Source of the DNA: Thiohalophilus sp.
GTDB lineage: Bacteria > Pseudomonadota > Gammaproteobacteria > UBA6429 > Thiohalophilaceae
Assembly (NCBI RefSeq): GCF_034522235.1
Contig: NZ_JAXHLN010000002.1
Span: 62,001-126,000, forward strand
Length of the DNA stretch: 64,000 nt
Direction of reading: 5' to 3'
The notes under the pieces are model-generated. The model searched no databases. It was not told the DNA's origin and saw nothing but the letters and a program-made list of their open reading frames with translations. This document shows, piece after piece, positions 1-8,016 of this stretch. Position numbers and translations under genes: made by a program. The first letter of the stretch is position 1, and the number at the start of each line of letters is the position of its first letter.

Positions 1-1
1 C

Positions 2-172
2 CTGGTCATGGGTCGCTACCTGGCACCCAGGCTCTACGTCAGTTACGGCGTTGGCATTGTCGAGTCGTTCAATACCCTGAGCGTGCGATATCAGTTATCC
101 GACCGCTGGTATATCAAGGGCGAAAGCGGCGAGCACCAGAGTGCGGATATTCTGTTTACCATCGATCGGTAA
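2..172 (+). CDS. tamB: TamB C-terminal end (partial)
   Basis: The first 56 codons in view form the C-terminus of a protein that starts before the window and ends at a TAA. The segment is rich in alternating beta-strand residues, with LAPRLYVSYGVG near its start and ITDR-like FTIDR at its end. This matches the conserved beta-rich tail of TamB (DUF490), the inner-membrane-anchored protein that works with the outer-membrane protein TamA in envelope biogenesis. It is convergent with the next gene. Only the tail is visible, so the call depends on pattern recognition of a short stretch. Confidence 0.65.
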   Translation: MVMGRYLAPRLYVSYGVGIVESFNTLSVRYQLSDRWYIKGESGEHQSADILFTIDR

Positions 173-260
173 CAGAATGATAAGTTACCAGTTTGTCACC
201 AACGTCACTTATGGAAGAAAACCGGGTCCTGACCTGGATTTAGCGGGACTGGTCTGAAGT

Positions 261-1001
261 TCAGACGGCCCCGGCAGAACGGGACTGTGTGCGTTGCAGC
301 TCGACAAGATGCGGCAGCAGTTCGGAATTTTTCTGGATGTGGAAGATAAAGCGTGGCACATCCTGTTCGGTACTCTGGGCCATGAACGGCTCTCCCCAGA
401 AACTGAGCAGCGCCTCGGTCCCGCCGCTTGATTGACTGTCGGCCAGAATAAACGAGGTCGTCTTGCTCAAGTGGCACCAGCGCGGCTCCTTGACCTTTAA
501 CTGACCGGAGCATTCGGCGATTCGGGGCTGCAAAGTCTGCCACAAATCTTTCTGTGACGCGTCGAGTACAAACTGGATGGATGTTACCAGTGGATTATCG
601 ATAGCCGGTTTGAGTAGTGCATCGAACAGAGGTCGTGGGATATACATGGACAGACAGACATTAAACCAGATCGTCTCCCCGCTCATATTCCGGACGAAAT
701 GTTCATTCACCGGACGCAGATGACGCGGCCCGACCAGCACCACGTCAGGCATCCTGAGCGAGGCCTGGATGCGCTCTACCGCCTGCGCGGTGGACTCGAC
801 CTGCTCGGCGGTCAGTTCATTGTTACGGGTATGGCGCATGAAGTTGATAAACAGCAAACCCAGCAGGGCAAGAAGAATAGGCAGCACTACCGCCTCATCC
901 ACCACATGCAGAAGATGCAGGATAACGGCAATCACTGCGGCGAGGATCCCTGCAATGGCGTCCCATTCATAACCCAGAAATTTTTTCAGTTTCATTGCCA
1001 T
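261..1001 (-). CDS. hypothetical membrane-anchored protein
   Basis: The 246-residue product opens with two hydrophobic segments (about residues 14-30 and 36-54), then a charged stretch with likely coiled-coil character (about 58-82), and a soluble domain of about 160 residues. The soluble part holds motifs such as LVGPRHLRPVNEHF and a hydrophobic FILADS strand. I do not recognise a catalytic motif; the layout suggests a cytoplasmic domain tethered to the inner membrane. It lies about 60 bp downstream of the other small membrane gene on the same strand, so the two may be co-transcribed. A second in-frame ATG two codons in is an equally good start. Confidence 0.55.
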   Translation of the reverse strand: MAMKLKKFLGYEWDAIAGILAAVIAVILHLLHVVDEAVVLPILLALLGLLFINFMRHTRNNELTAEQVESTAQAVERIQASLRMPDVVLVGPRHLRPVNEHFVRNMSGETIWFNVCLSMYIPRPLFDALLKPAIDNPLVTSIQFVLDASQKDLWQTLQPRIAECSGQLKVKEPRWCHLSKTTSFILADSQSSGGTEALLSFWGEPFMAQSTEQDVPRFIFHIQKNSELLPHLVELQRTQSRSAGAV

Positions 1002-1064
1002 AGTATTCGGCTGCTGGTTGGTATGCTGATTAAAGAGCCTGCAATGCGCGGTTTGGCACCGGTC

Positions 1065-1460
1065 TCAAGTCTCTGCTGTTCGGCGGCTCAGCCAGAACAG
1101 ACCAATAAAGAGCAGCAGCCAGGCAGCCGTACGCAATGTCATGGCCCGAAGGCTGTCAATCGCCACGGCCCCGCCCGAGTTGTAAAGCAGCCAGATGGCG
1201 GCAAGGACAAGCAGGTTCAGCACAAAGACAGCTGCAGCCCCGTTTCGCCCAGAATGAACATTACGCCACGCGACAATCCCCACGCCGATGTAAATAAATC
1301 CCATTACCGTGTTGTAGACGAGCAAGGGCAGAAAGACCACATACCCCGGATCGGAGCCGGTCAGGACACGACTGCCCGCAAAGACCGTTACCACCCCAAA
1401 AAGCACCGCGATAAGGGCCAGGCTTTTTCGTATTAGATTGAGGTAGAATGGATGATTCAA
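1065..1460 (-). CDS. small four-helix membrane protein, unknown
   Basis: The product is almost entirely hydrophobic and should form four membrane helices (around ALIAVLFGVVTVFAG, VVFLPLLVYNTVMGF, GAAAVFVLNLLVLAA and AAWLLLFIGLFWLS). I place the start at a TTG at 1460 because a GGAGAG lies just upstream; a TTG at 1472 would add four residues, and no ATG is available. The function is unknown. It is the first gene beyond the last attC site of the integron, so it marks either the chromosomal flank or a terminal cassette that lost its attC. Confidence 0.5.
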   Translation of the reverse strand: MNHPFYLNLIRKSLALIAVLFGVVTVFAGSRVLTGSDPGYVVFLPLLVYNTVMGFIYIGVGIVAWRNVHSGRNGAAAVFVLNLLVLAAIWLLYNSGGAVAIDSLRAMTLRTAAWLLLFIGLFWLSRRTAET

Positions 1461-1560
1461 TTTTCTCTCCAAATCAGTATCAGGCCTTATCCGGCCTGAG
1501 ATCGTTCATGGCGGAATGGCAAAAGGCAAGATCTGGGCCTGATTCCGTAAATTTTGGTAG

Positions 1561-1626
1561 AGCTAACGTTTAAGTTAAAGGGCGCCGCGCTTTTTTGCAG
1601 CGTCCATTTTTGAACACATTGTTATG
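1561..1626 (-). other. attC recombination site 6 (end of NERD cassette)
   Basis: Read on the minus strand, the site begins with ACATAAC a few bases after the stop of the broken NERD gene and ends with GTTAGCT, enclosing imperfect inverted repeats around GGCGCC. This fits the attC plan of an R'' box ending in AAC and an R' box starting with GTT. At 66 bp it is near the short end for attC. It is the distal end of the array; no further attC was seen to the left. Confidence 0.7.
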
Positions 1627-1630
1627 TATT

Positions 1631-2523
1631 TTAATGCATTTCATTACTTAAATAATTAAATATATGCTCTACTTCGTAGTTGTTAAATATTTCATCAAAA
1701 TATTGTATATATCCATTTATCTCGTTTAAGGTTAAGACTTTAACGTGTTTAAACTCTTCTTTAGGCTTAATTTTTGTCATTACAATAACATTTCTGATCG
1801 GTATTCTTGTGCTGCCCCAATGATGGCGAACCAGATTAATATTTGACTCGCTATTTAACAACACAAATAACGCATAACTAGTTCTTGATATTTGTTTTAC
1901 TGGAGACCTTAGGTCTAGATTGTTTATTGATTTTTTGCTTCAATTCTTGGTTTCAAGAAGAAAAATTCCCGATTTGCTAATTAATAGGTGATCTATTTGA
2001 ATACTAAATATTCTGTCGTTTTCTCTTTTGTTATAAATAGGTGGATTAAATTCCATTGAAAAGTCATTGATCAAATAATAGTCATTTGAAAGCTTTTCTA
2101 ATTCTTTTACAGTAGAATTTTCTCCAACCGCTCCGACTATTAACGTATAGAGTCCGTCGACTACTTCTTTTGTATAATCTAGTTTTTTAATTGATTCAGC
2201 ACATCTGACATATAGAACTTTTTCATAATTATTTTCTAGTTTTGATCTTTTGTGGCTTAATGATTTTATTTTAAAAAAATAGACTATTTTGTTAAATAAG
2301 TTTTTATTGCTTTTTTCTACAGCCTTTTTATTTTTTCGTCTAATTCTTTTATTTCCTGATTTAGTGTGATCTTAGTGATTTTAGGTATTTCTTCCTTTTC
2401 TGATTCATAATTCTTTAAAAAATCATTAGTTTCACCAATAGAATTAAATCTGGTTATACCATTGTCATTTAATACCGATTTCAATTTCTTGAGAGGCTCT
2501 ATTTTCCCTACAACAATAGCCAT
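1631..2523 (-). pseudogene. NERD-domain protein, inactivated cassette gene
   Basis: Joining three minus-strand segments gives one protein of about 297 residues. The first part (2317-2523) is open for 68 codons and then hits a stop; a one-base shift in an A-rich run near 2313-2335 restores a frame running through IDHLLISKSGIFLLETKN to a TGA at 1940-1942, after which the frame continues with SKKSINNLDL to the end at 1631. The NERD (nuclease-related domain) family has ETKNWS at this place, so the TGA is most simply a TGG mutated to a stop. The gene is much more AT-rich than its surroundings, as is common for integron cassettes. Sequencing error at the A run cannot be excluded, but two lesions make decay more likely. 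Confidence 0.75.
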
Positions 2524-2587
2524 AATTAACCATAAATTAATTTGTTTATGAAGCTATGCCATCAAAATAGGTCAGTTCGCTAATTAC

Positions 2588-2647
2588 ACATAACGATTGT
2601 ATTAAACCGCACCGCTTTTCGGTGTCGGTTTGAATGACTTGTTATGC
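2588..2647 (-). other. attC recombination site 5 (end of TagO/VasI-like cassette)
   Basis: On the minus strand the site starts with GCATAAC two bases after the stop of the upstream cassette gene and ends with GTTATGT. The inner arms AAACCGACACC and GGTGCGGTTT pair around a short AAAAG-type loop, giving the long imperfect hairpin expected of a single-stranded attC substrate. Its length of 60 bp matches the shortest known attC class. Confidence 0.75.
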
Positions 2648-2648
2648 A

Positions 2649-3257
2649 TTACCAACTACAAGTTTCTCTTAGTGGTTTAATGGCATTTTCTAGCCCTGCG
2701 GTATTAAAAACTGCGGTCACAGGACTTTCGTTGTATGGTGTAACTTGAGCAACCAATTTTGCTGAAGTCAGCATCTCTTTTAAGAATGGGATTGGCTTGC
2801 GGTGAAATGTTGCCTTTTTGTCAGTGGATAGACTCCACCTTTGAGTCATTGCCTTATTATCACCTACTCTGGTTAGAACATCGGCTTCGCTACCAAGATA
2901 ATCGTTCCAGCCAATATATAGGTCAGTCGTATTGCTCTTGCACCTTGCAACCAGATAAACAGCCTTCCCCCATTTGTTTTTTCCAGAATCTGCATGTAGA
3001 ACCAATGTAACTGTTTTAGAGTCATCCACGGGGTTTACATCAACAGAAACCTGCCATTTACCTCTTCCTGTTATAGATGTTGGTTGATTCTGACGACCAT
3101 CCAGATTTTTAGATTTTGCTAGCCTGTCAAAACATTCAAGCCGAGCCAAATCACCCTCAATAACTGCACATTTAGCATATTCTTTTTCGTCTATAGCAGC
3201 GTATGAGTTTACAGCCAAAAGAAGTGAGGCTGCCAAGAATGTAAATTTCTTAATCAT
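2649..3257 (-). CDS. secreted TagO/VasI-like protein (integron cassette gene)
   Basis: The 202-residue product has a signal peptide (about residues 1-20, ending SYA-A). A mature part follows with CAVIEGDLARLECFDRLA near its N-terminus and a beta-rich domain carrying GKWQVSVD, LVARCKSN and TFHRKPIPF. This pattern fits the VasI/TagO family, periplasmic proteins often found with type VI secretion systems and also in phage and cassette contexts. Four cysteines in the mature part could form two disulfides. An AAGGAG lies nine bases before the ATG. No type VI genes are nearby; the gene stands alone between two attC sites, so its role here is open. Confidence 0.65.
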   Translation of the reverse strand: MIKKFTFLAASLLLAVNSYAAIDEKEYAKCAVIEGDLARLECFDRLAKSKNLDGRQNQPTSITGRGKWQVSVDVNPVDDSKTVTLVLHADSGKNKWGKAVYLVARCKSNTTDLYIGWNDYLGSEADVLTRVGDNKAMTQRWSLSTDKKATFHRKPIPFLKEMLTSAKLVAQVTPYNESPVTAVFNTAGLENAIKPLRETCSW

Positions 3258-3277
3258 GCTTCGATTTCTCCTTGTGA

Positions 3278-3351
3278 GGCTTAACGATGTTGCTCAGCCG
3301 CGCTGAAACCGCATAGCGGTTTTGGCGTCGGTTGCAGCACCTAGTTAGCTG
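3278..3351 (-). other. attC recombination site 4
   Basis: On the minus strand the site runs from AGCTAAC, just after the stop of the upstream cassette gene, to GTTAAGC, which fits the GTTRRRY consensus exactly. Inner arms TGCAACCGACGCC and the GGCTGAGCAAC side pair imperfectly, with a nested AAACCGC/GCGGTTT hairpin between them. Length is about 74 bp. Confidence 0.75.
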
Positions 3352-3357
3352 TACTTA

Positions 3358-4245
3358 CTACGTGCGGATACCATATTCCACCGTGTTACCTACTTGTATT
3401 GTCTCGTCGTTAAGCTCGATTGCATATCGGGGTTCCGGCTGTCTTACAACCACACTTCTCCGCCTAAGAGCTACCCAGTACGGGGTTCGTGTGCCCGGTT
3501 GCGTGTCTTTATGGATAAGGCAGTCATTCCAAATCAGAAGAACGACATTGACCGATGTGTTCTTGCCGGCAATGGCCTTTTCCGCTAGTGCAATGTGTTC
3601 CTTGACACGATTGGGGATATCATCCGAAAAGTCTGTCGGATTATTTATGCGATCGGATATGTCTAGCGCAGCTATACCGAATGCACGCTGATCCATATAC
3701 TTTATTTGCTTATTCGCTTTCTGAATGACCTTGGCAATCCGCTGGTCATTGGATTTTTCGTCAATACGCTTACAATCCACGATTATTGGGTCATTGATTT
3801 CGTGATTGCATATCCGAAAGTCAGCTGCGGAGGGCTGCTCGTACGCCTCCACATAATCGCCGTGTGATATATGCCAAGCTGCATATGCAATCTCCGACAT
3901 CACGGAAAGAAATCCGCCGTGGTTCTTAATTTCGCCCCGTAACCTAGCCAATACTGAGTCGTCTCCCAAGTTCGCGAGATCAGCGATTGTTAGCTTCTGC
4001 ACGTTACCTTGGGTCGCTTGGATGATAAGAGCATTATCCAGAATGACCTCAGCGATAGCGTGGAGCTTCGGTTCATCGTCGGGCAACCGGAGATTACCAT
4101 CCTTCTCAAGGAGATCCTTGCACAAAGACCAACGCACGTAGGCCGGATGGCCTTGTCTAGACGCGTGCGCAACGTGGAACCACTCTTTGCCGAAAAGGCT
4201 TTCCAAGATGTTCTTTTGCGCCGCGAAGAATGCCGTTTGGTCCAT
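3358..4245 (-). CDS. putative PD-(D/E)XK nuclease-like cassette protein
   Basis: The 295-residue protein has no signal peptide or membrane segment. Its centre (about residues 138-165) reads EQPSAADFRI, then a short spacer, then IIVDCKRID, which resembles the D...(D/E)XK core of the restriction-endonuclease fold, followed by a helix rich in lysine and glutamine. The rest (helical N-terminal 120 residues, C-terminal strand-rich 60 residues) is not recognised. A nuclease role is inferred from one motif only. No good ribosome-binding site precedes the ATG. It is the whole payload of its cassette, so a solo activity rather than a restriction-modification pair is implied. Confidence 0.5.
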   Translation of the reverse strand: MDQTAFFAAQKNILESLFGKEWFHVAHASRQGHPAYVRWSLCKDLLEKDGNLRLPDDEPKLHAIAEVILDNALIIQATQGNVQKLTIADLANLGDDSVLARLRGEIKNHGGFLSVMSEIAYAAWHISHGDYVEAYEQPSAADFRICNHEINDPIIVDCKRIDEKSNDQRIAKVIQKANKQIKYMDQRAFGIAALDISDRINNPTDFSDDIPNRVKEHIALAEKAIAGKNTSVNVVLLIWNDCLIHKDTQPGTRTPYWVALRRRSVVVRQPEPRYAIELNDETIQVGNTVEYGIRT

Positions 4246-4267
4246 GGTCGACAGCCCATCCTGTATT

Positions 4268-4373
4268 GGCTAACGCCCGGCTCACCGAGCAAATTTTTGT
4301 TGGCGGTATTTTTGCGTGTTCTTGCAAAAATGGTGACAGCGGAAATTTGTCCGGTGCAGCCGCTTGTTAGATC
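4268..4373 (-). other. attC recombination site 3
   Basis: On the minus strand the site runs from ATCTAAC (exact match to RYYYAAC), three bases after the upstream stop codon, to GTTAGCC. At about 106 bp it is the longest in the array, with a nested inverted repeat around GCAAAAATAC / TTTTTGCAAG near its middle. The length difference from its neighbours suggests cassettes of different origin. Confidence 0.75.
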
Positions 4374-4376
4374 ACT

Positions 4377-4895
4377 TTACCAGTCACTTTTGCTTTTACT
4401 GGAATTGATCGACGCCAGAATCTCATCACCAAACTTTAGCAAGGCTGGCTTGATTTTATCCATATCTCCTTGAGAGTTGACAGGGCCATCATATGCGGGG
4501 CTTGAAATACCTGAACTATATGATGCTGGCCAAGATAATTTAATGTTTGAAAAGCTGATCTTGAATTTCTGATCTTTCATGTCAACTCGCATTGTGAATG
4601 GGACTTTCCAGTCACTCTTAGCTAAACAACCCATCCCGCTACATGGGTATTGAATTATCCCATTACCAATTATTATGCCGTCTTCTTTTGAATCTAGTTC
4701 GATGACAGATTTTGCAGATTTAAAGTTTTCTGCGATCCATATCTTGGTTGAGGTGTATATCTGGTCTTTTGTATGATTGGGAACCTCGACTACCCTTTCA
4801 AAAGTTCTATCGGCTTCGGCAACAGGCTGCATACCGGCGCAGCCTCCCAGGACCAAGGCCACTCCAAATATTGCAATAAAATTTCTGAACTTCAT
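4377..4895 (-). CDS. DUF4468-like lipoprotein (integron cassette gene)
   Basis: The 172-residue product has a lipoprotein signal with VLGGCAG, so Cys19 should be lipidated. The mature part contains RTFERVVEVPNHTKDQIY, then TKIWIAENFKSAKSVIE and a GIIIGNG strand, which is the hallmark of DUF4468, a TBP-like fold found in many small envelope lipoproteins. GGGGAG lies before the ATG. The biochemical role of the family is not known. Its start is only 22 bases from the preceding attC, the usual compact cassette layout. Confidence 0.7.
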   Translation of the reverse strand: MKFRNFIAIFGVALVLGGCAGMQPVAEADRTFERVVEVPNHTKDQIYTSTKIWIAENFKSAKSVIELDSKEDGIIIGNGIIQYPCSGMGCLAKSDWKVPFTMRVDMKDQKFKISFSNIKLSWPASYSSGISSPAYDGPVNSQGDMDKIKPALLKFGDEILASINSSKSKSDW

Positions 4896-4917
4896 ATAGC
4901 TCCCCTTTTTGTGATTG

Positions 4918-5000
4918 ATCTAACGTTTGGCATGTGGGGCTGGAAACCGCAAAGCGAAGCGGCGCGGTTGACAGTCCCGTACGATGCCATTGTTAGTTGC
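4918..5000 (-). other. attC recombination site 2
   Basis: On the minus strand the site runs from CAACTAAC, shortly after the stop of the BamE-like gene, to GTTAGAT (exact GTTRRRY). Internal arms CCGCGCCGC and GCGGTTTCC pair imperfectly around the GCTTCGCTT stretch. Length is about 81 bp. Confidence 0.75.
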
Positions 5001-5004
5001 TTTT

Positions 5005-5370
5005 TTATTGGACATTAACTGACGGCACTGGACTTTCAGTATATGCAAAATTAACTACAACGTCATCTTTAACTAAAATATCTAGGGTTTTCTGCATCCC
5101 GGTAGTTTTTACATCCATTGTAAAAACATAGCTTTGAGCTGTGCTTGTGCCGCTAGAATGCATATACATCCATTTTTCTTCATTAGCAGAAATTACTGTT
5201 TTCGAAAATGGTTGGCCAAATAAATTAGCTAAATCTGCTGTAGTGGTTTTTCCTTTTACGATTTTATTTACATTTTCACTAGGAAACGGGTTACCCACAG
5301 AATAATTCGATGTGGCACATCCAGATATTAAAGATAGAGTGAAAAGAAATGCGATTATTGTAGTTTTCAT
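5005..5370 (-). CDS. BamE/OmlA-like small lipoprotein (integron cassette gene)
   Basis: The 121-residue product has a lipoprotein signal ending SLISGCAT (lipidated Cys18). The mature domain has VNKIVKGKTTTADLANLFG followed by a GQPFSK turn and EEKWMYMHS, the pattern of the SmpA/OmlA (BamE-like) fold. BamE itself stabilises the outer-membrane assembly machine; this cassette copy is more likely a divergent relative with an unknown partner. A GGAGAG precedes the ATG. Strongly AT-rich compared with the chromosomal genes to the right. Confidence 0.7.
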   Translation of the reverse strand: MKTTIIAFLFTLSLISGCATSNYSVGNPFPSENVNKIVKGKTTTADLANLFGQPFSKTVISANEEKWMYMHSSGTSTAQSYVFTMDVKTTGMQKTLDILVKDDVVVNFAYTESPVPSVNVQ

Positions 5371-5390
5371 GTATCTCTCCCTTTTGATAG

Positions 5391-5479
5391 CAACTAACGC
5401 CTCACATCACCTGCAGCAAAAAGCAGAGCGACGAAGGAGCGGCGCCTTTTGCTATCCGAGTGTATGTGATTGTTAGCGC
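5391..5479 (-). other. attC recombination site 1 (attI-proximal cassette)
   Basis: On the minus strand the site begins with CGCTAAC directly after the TGA of the first cassette gene and ends with GTTAGTT. Inner arms AGCAAAA and TTTTGCT pair, flanking a GGCGCCGCTCC core. Length is about 88 bp. It closes the cassette next to the integrase, which is usually the most recently acquired one. Confidence 0.75.
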
Positions 5480-6358
5480 TCATTTCTTTGATGGCATCTT
5501 TTCCTTATATGCGGCTTCTAGTTTTGCCTCACAATCAGCATGCTTATCGTTGCCTGAACAAACCTGCTTCTTGATTGAACAGAATTTACTCATATTTTCA
5601 TCCAGTTCTTTCACTCTTTGGCATATTTCCGCACCAATACAATAATCATGAGAAGCATCTGAGTTCGAGCATTCCATTAACGATTCTTTAGCTCCTGGAT
5701 ATTTTGACAGCTTGTCCAGTTCTTTAATATAGTGTTTGACGGACAACGCGGTATAGCCTATATCATATTGTCCGAACACGCCCATGAATGCGCTTCGAAT
5801 ATCTCCACAGTTTTTTGAATATAGTTCCTCAAACTCTTCCTTGTCACCATCCAGAGCGATAGTAGAATCTAGCGATATTAACTTTTTAATCTCTCCATCA
5901 ATTTCCAACCAGACATCCCCCGTAATACCCTTTTCTTCATTATTTACAGCCACTTCGGCATAAAAAGGCCGTGCCGACCCATAAACTGCCATAGCATTCT
6001 GGGCTGAATATTGGCCACATAGGGTCGCAAACTCTAACTCCTTCTCTGGCGCTACACTAATGCCATGATCGTTAAGTACGCGCATATATTCATAGTTCGT
6101 ATTCCGAAACCTTACACTTTCAGGAAACTTGAAAAGCTGTGAAAGGCTATGCTCCATAATTTTTCTTAGGTCAGTTTCTCGTTGATTAGATTGACTCTTT
6201 GAATCCTCGCTCAAATCAATTTCTTCTGAGGACTTGTATCCAGTTTCACTGGATGTTGGCGTCTGTAATATGCCTATGTTCATACCCATGATGATGACAA
6301 TAGCCGACAATAGTGCGATTTTTATAAACTCAATAGCTATTTTCACGATTTCCTCCAT
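5480..6358 (-). CDS. membrane-anchored unknown protein, first integron cassette
   Basis: The 292-residue product has one N-terminal membrane helix (about residues 9-27) and a long soluble part, presumably periplasmic. The soluble part has an acidic linker, a domain with VRFRNTNYEYMRV, and a C-terminal Cys-rich helical tail (Cys in MECSNSD, YCIGAEICQ, FCSIKKQVCSG and ADCEAK). The paired cysteines suggest disulfide-bonded helical hairpins. I use the ATG at 6358; an upstream TTG at 6364 is possible. The start is only about 13 bases from the recombination point, so expression must depend on a promoter in the attI/intI region. Function unknown. Confidence 0.65.
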   Translation of the reverse strand: MEEIVKIAIEFIKIALLSAIVIIMGMNIGILQTPTSSETGYKSSEEIDLSEDSKSQSNQRETDLRKIMEHSLSQLFKFPESVRFRNTNYEYMRVLNDHGISVAPEKELEFATLCGQYSAQNAMAVYGSARPFYAEVAVNNEEKGITGDVWLEIDGEIKKLISLDSTIALDGDKEEFEELYSKNCGDIRSAFMGVFGQYDIGYTALSVKHYIKELDKLSKYPGAKESLMECSNSDASHDYCIGAEICQRVKELDENMSKFCSIKKQVCSGNDKHADCEAKLEAAYKEKMPSKK

Positions 6359-6370
6359 GTCCAATTTTGA

Positions 6371-6440
6371 GCGCTAACAGTGATTTAGACAGAATCTGTA
6401 TTTTCCCGGATATAGACAGAATCTGCCTATTCCGTTTGAA
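6371..6440 (-). other. candidate attI site with 13-bp direct repeats
   Basis: The junction between the first cassette and the integrase side reads GTTAGCGC on the minus strand (6371-6378), the expected core for insertion. Beside it two perfect copies of TAGACAGAATCTG lie at 6386-6398 and 6413-6425, 27 bases apart. Class 1 attI also carries direct repeats that bind extra integrase, so these are good candidates for accessory sites. I saw no LexA-like operator here. Confidence 0.55.
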
Positions 6441-6517
6441 ATTTCTTGAATTATTTCCCATAATCCTAGCAGGCAATTGGACTGCCTGCATCCAATAACA
6501 GCTAAAGGAGTAGCGCT

Positions 6518-7924
6518 ATGGACAACCCTTCCGTATCCCGGTTCTGGGATAATTATATCGAAAAAACAAAAACTTATAACATCAAGCCGAAGGTGGCGCG
6601 ATGGTACGTGCGCCATGCGGAGCAGTACATCAAGGCGCACCCCAATCAGCGTCTGGGGAGCCACACCCCGCGCGAAGTCGAGGAATATCTGCGGGACAAA
6701 GGCAGAAATGCACCCCTGGAAGACTGGCAGTTTCGCCAGATCGTGGACGCGCTCAAGATTCTATTTGTGGAGATGGTCCAGCCTGCCTGGGCAGGGGACT
6801 TTTCATGGCAGGATTGGTCCATGGCAGCGCAGTCCCTGCGCGACAATCATGCTACTGTCGCCCGGGATTATCAGGCCGATGGTGGGCACGATCCTGAAGC
6901 CCATGCCGCCGGACTGGATGAAAAAGATTCGGTTCTTTACAAGCATGTTTTCAAGCGATATCCCGAACATGTTAAAGCCTTTGTGGCGGCGATACGCACC
7001 AGGCAATATTCGATTCGCACTGAACGATCCTACATTGGCTGGTTTTTGAGATATATCAGGTACCATGATATGACTGATCCGGCGAGATTGTCAGAGCAAC
7101 ACATCGGTCAGTTCCTCGATTATCTGGTTTTGAATCGCAATGTAGCCGCCAGCACCCAGAGTCAAGCATTGAATGCATTGATATTTTTTTACAAGCAGGT
7201 ATTGCAGCGTGAGATGAATGAAAAGATTTCATTTGCACATTCAAAAAAACCGCGACGGCTTCCTGTTGTTCTTACGCGCGATGAGGTCAGGAAGTTGATG
7301 GAGAAAATTGACGGAGAAACGCAACAGTTAATGGCAAATCTCTTGTATGGATGTGGAATGCGACTGATGGAGTGCGTCAGACTGCGGGTTCTGGATGTGG
7401 ATTTCGGCTATCGACAGATACTCGTACGTGAAGCAAAAGGGAAGAAAGACCGGGTTGTACCGATTCCCAACAAATTGATCGATTGCTTGCAGGAGCAGGT
7501 CGACAAGATCAGGGCTTTACATAAAGAAGATCTGGAAAATGGTTTTGGCAGGGTGTATATCCCCGGGGCATTGGCAAGAAAATACCCTAACGCGGAAAAA
7601 GAGTTTCGCTGGCAATATGTTTTTCCCTCATCCAGAGTCTCAACCGACCCGCGAACAGGCGTTGTTCGTCGGCATCATATTCATGAAAACGGGTTGCAAA
7701 AGTATATCAAGCGGGCAGCGGAACAGGCCAGCATCACCAAGAAAGTGAACTGTCATGCCTTGCGCCATTCATTTGCTACCCATTTACTGGAGTCGGGTTA
7801 CGATATTCGTACGGTACAGGAATTACTTGGGCATGCCGATGTCTCGACGACCATGATCTATACACATGTACTGAATATGCCCGGGGTGAGCGTGGTCAGT
7901 CCGCTGGATATGCTGGAACGGTAG
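6518..7924 (+). CDS. intI: integron integrase (IntI family) with long N-terminal extension
   Basis: A 468-residue tyrosine recombinase. Catalytic residues are Arg282 (GCGMRLME), Lys307 (EAKGKK), His413 and Arg416 (HALRHS), His439 (LLGHAD) and Tyr448 (MIYTH). The IntI-specific insertion that sets these enzymes apart from XerCD is present at about 351-371 ([19 protein letters not shown]). The six catalytic positions equal those known for class 1 IntI (146, 171, 277, 280, 303, 312) plus exactly 136, so the core is colinear and about 135 extra residues sit in front. An AAAGGAG lies seven bases before the ATG. The gene is transcribed away from the cassette array, the standard integron arrangement. 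It should insert and excise cassettes at attI and attC. No frameshift is seen, so it is likely active. Confidence 0.93.
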   Translation: MDNPSVSRFWDNYIEKTKTYNIKPKVARWYVRHAEQYIKAHPNQRLGSHTPREVEEYLRDKGRNAPLEDWQFRQIVDALKILFVEMVQPAWAGDFSWQDWSMAAQSLRDNHATVARDYQADGGHDPEAHAAGLDEKDSVLYKHVFKRYPEHVKAFVAAIRTRQYSIRTERSYIGWFLRYIRYHDMTDPARLSEQHIGQFLDYLVLNRNVAASTQSQALNALIFFYKQVLQREMNEKISFAHSKKPRRLPVVLTRDEVRKLMEKIDGETQQLMANLLYGCGMRLMECVRLRVLDVDFGYRQILVREAKGKKDRVVPIPNKLIDCLQEQVDKIRALHKEDLENGFGRVYIPGALARKYPNAEKEFRWQYVFPSSRVSTDPRTGVVRRHHIHENGLQKYIKRAAEQASITKKVNCHALRHSFATHLLESGYDIRTVQELLGHADVSTTMIYTHVLNMPGVSVVSPLDMLER

Positions 7925-8016
7925 TCCTTCTGCTGCGACGCAGGCCAGGCAGTATGGCTGGTTGGATTAATGCATGTTGTTGCAATTATCTTGCATGTAC
8001 CCTGAGTGCGTTTATA

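Noticed and set aside
699-1436. 245-codon plus-strand frame over the two small membrane genes
   Set aside because: It has no recognisable motifs and is antisense to frames with convincing membrane helices.
1631-2523. Two separate small genes of 77 and 68 codons
   Set aside because: They join, with the stretch between, into one NERD-type protein; each alone has no family match and poor start signals.
6386-6425. LexA box controlling the integrase
   Set aside because: The CTGT and ACAG pieces are spaced 24 bases overall rather than the 16 of a LexA operator.
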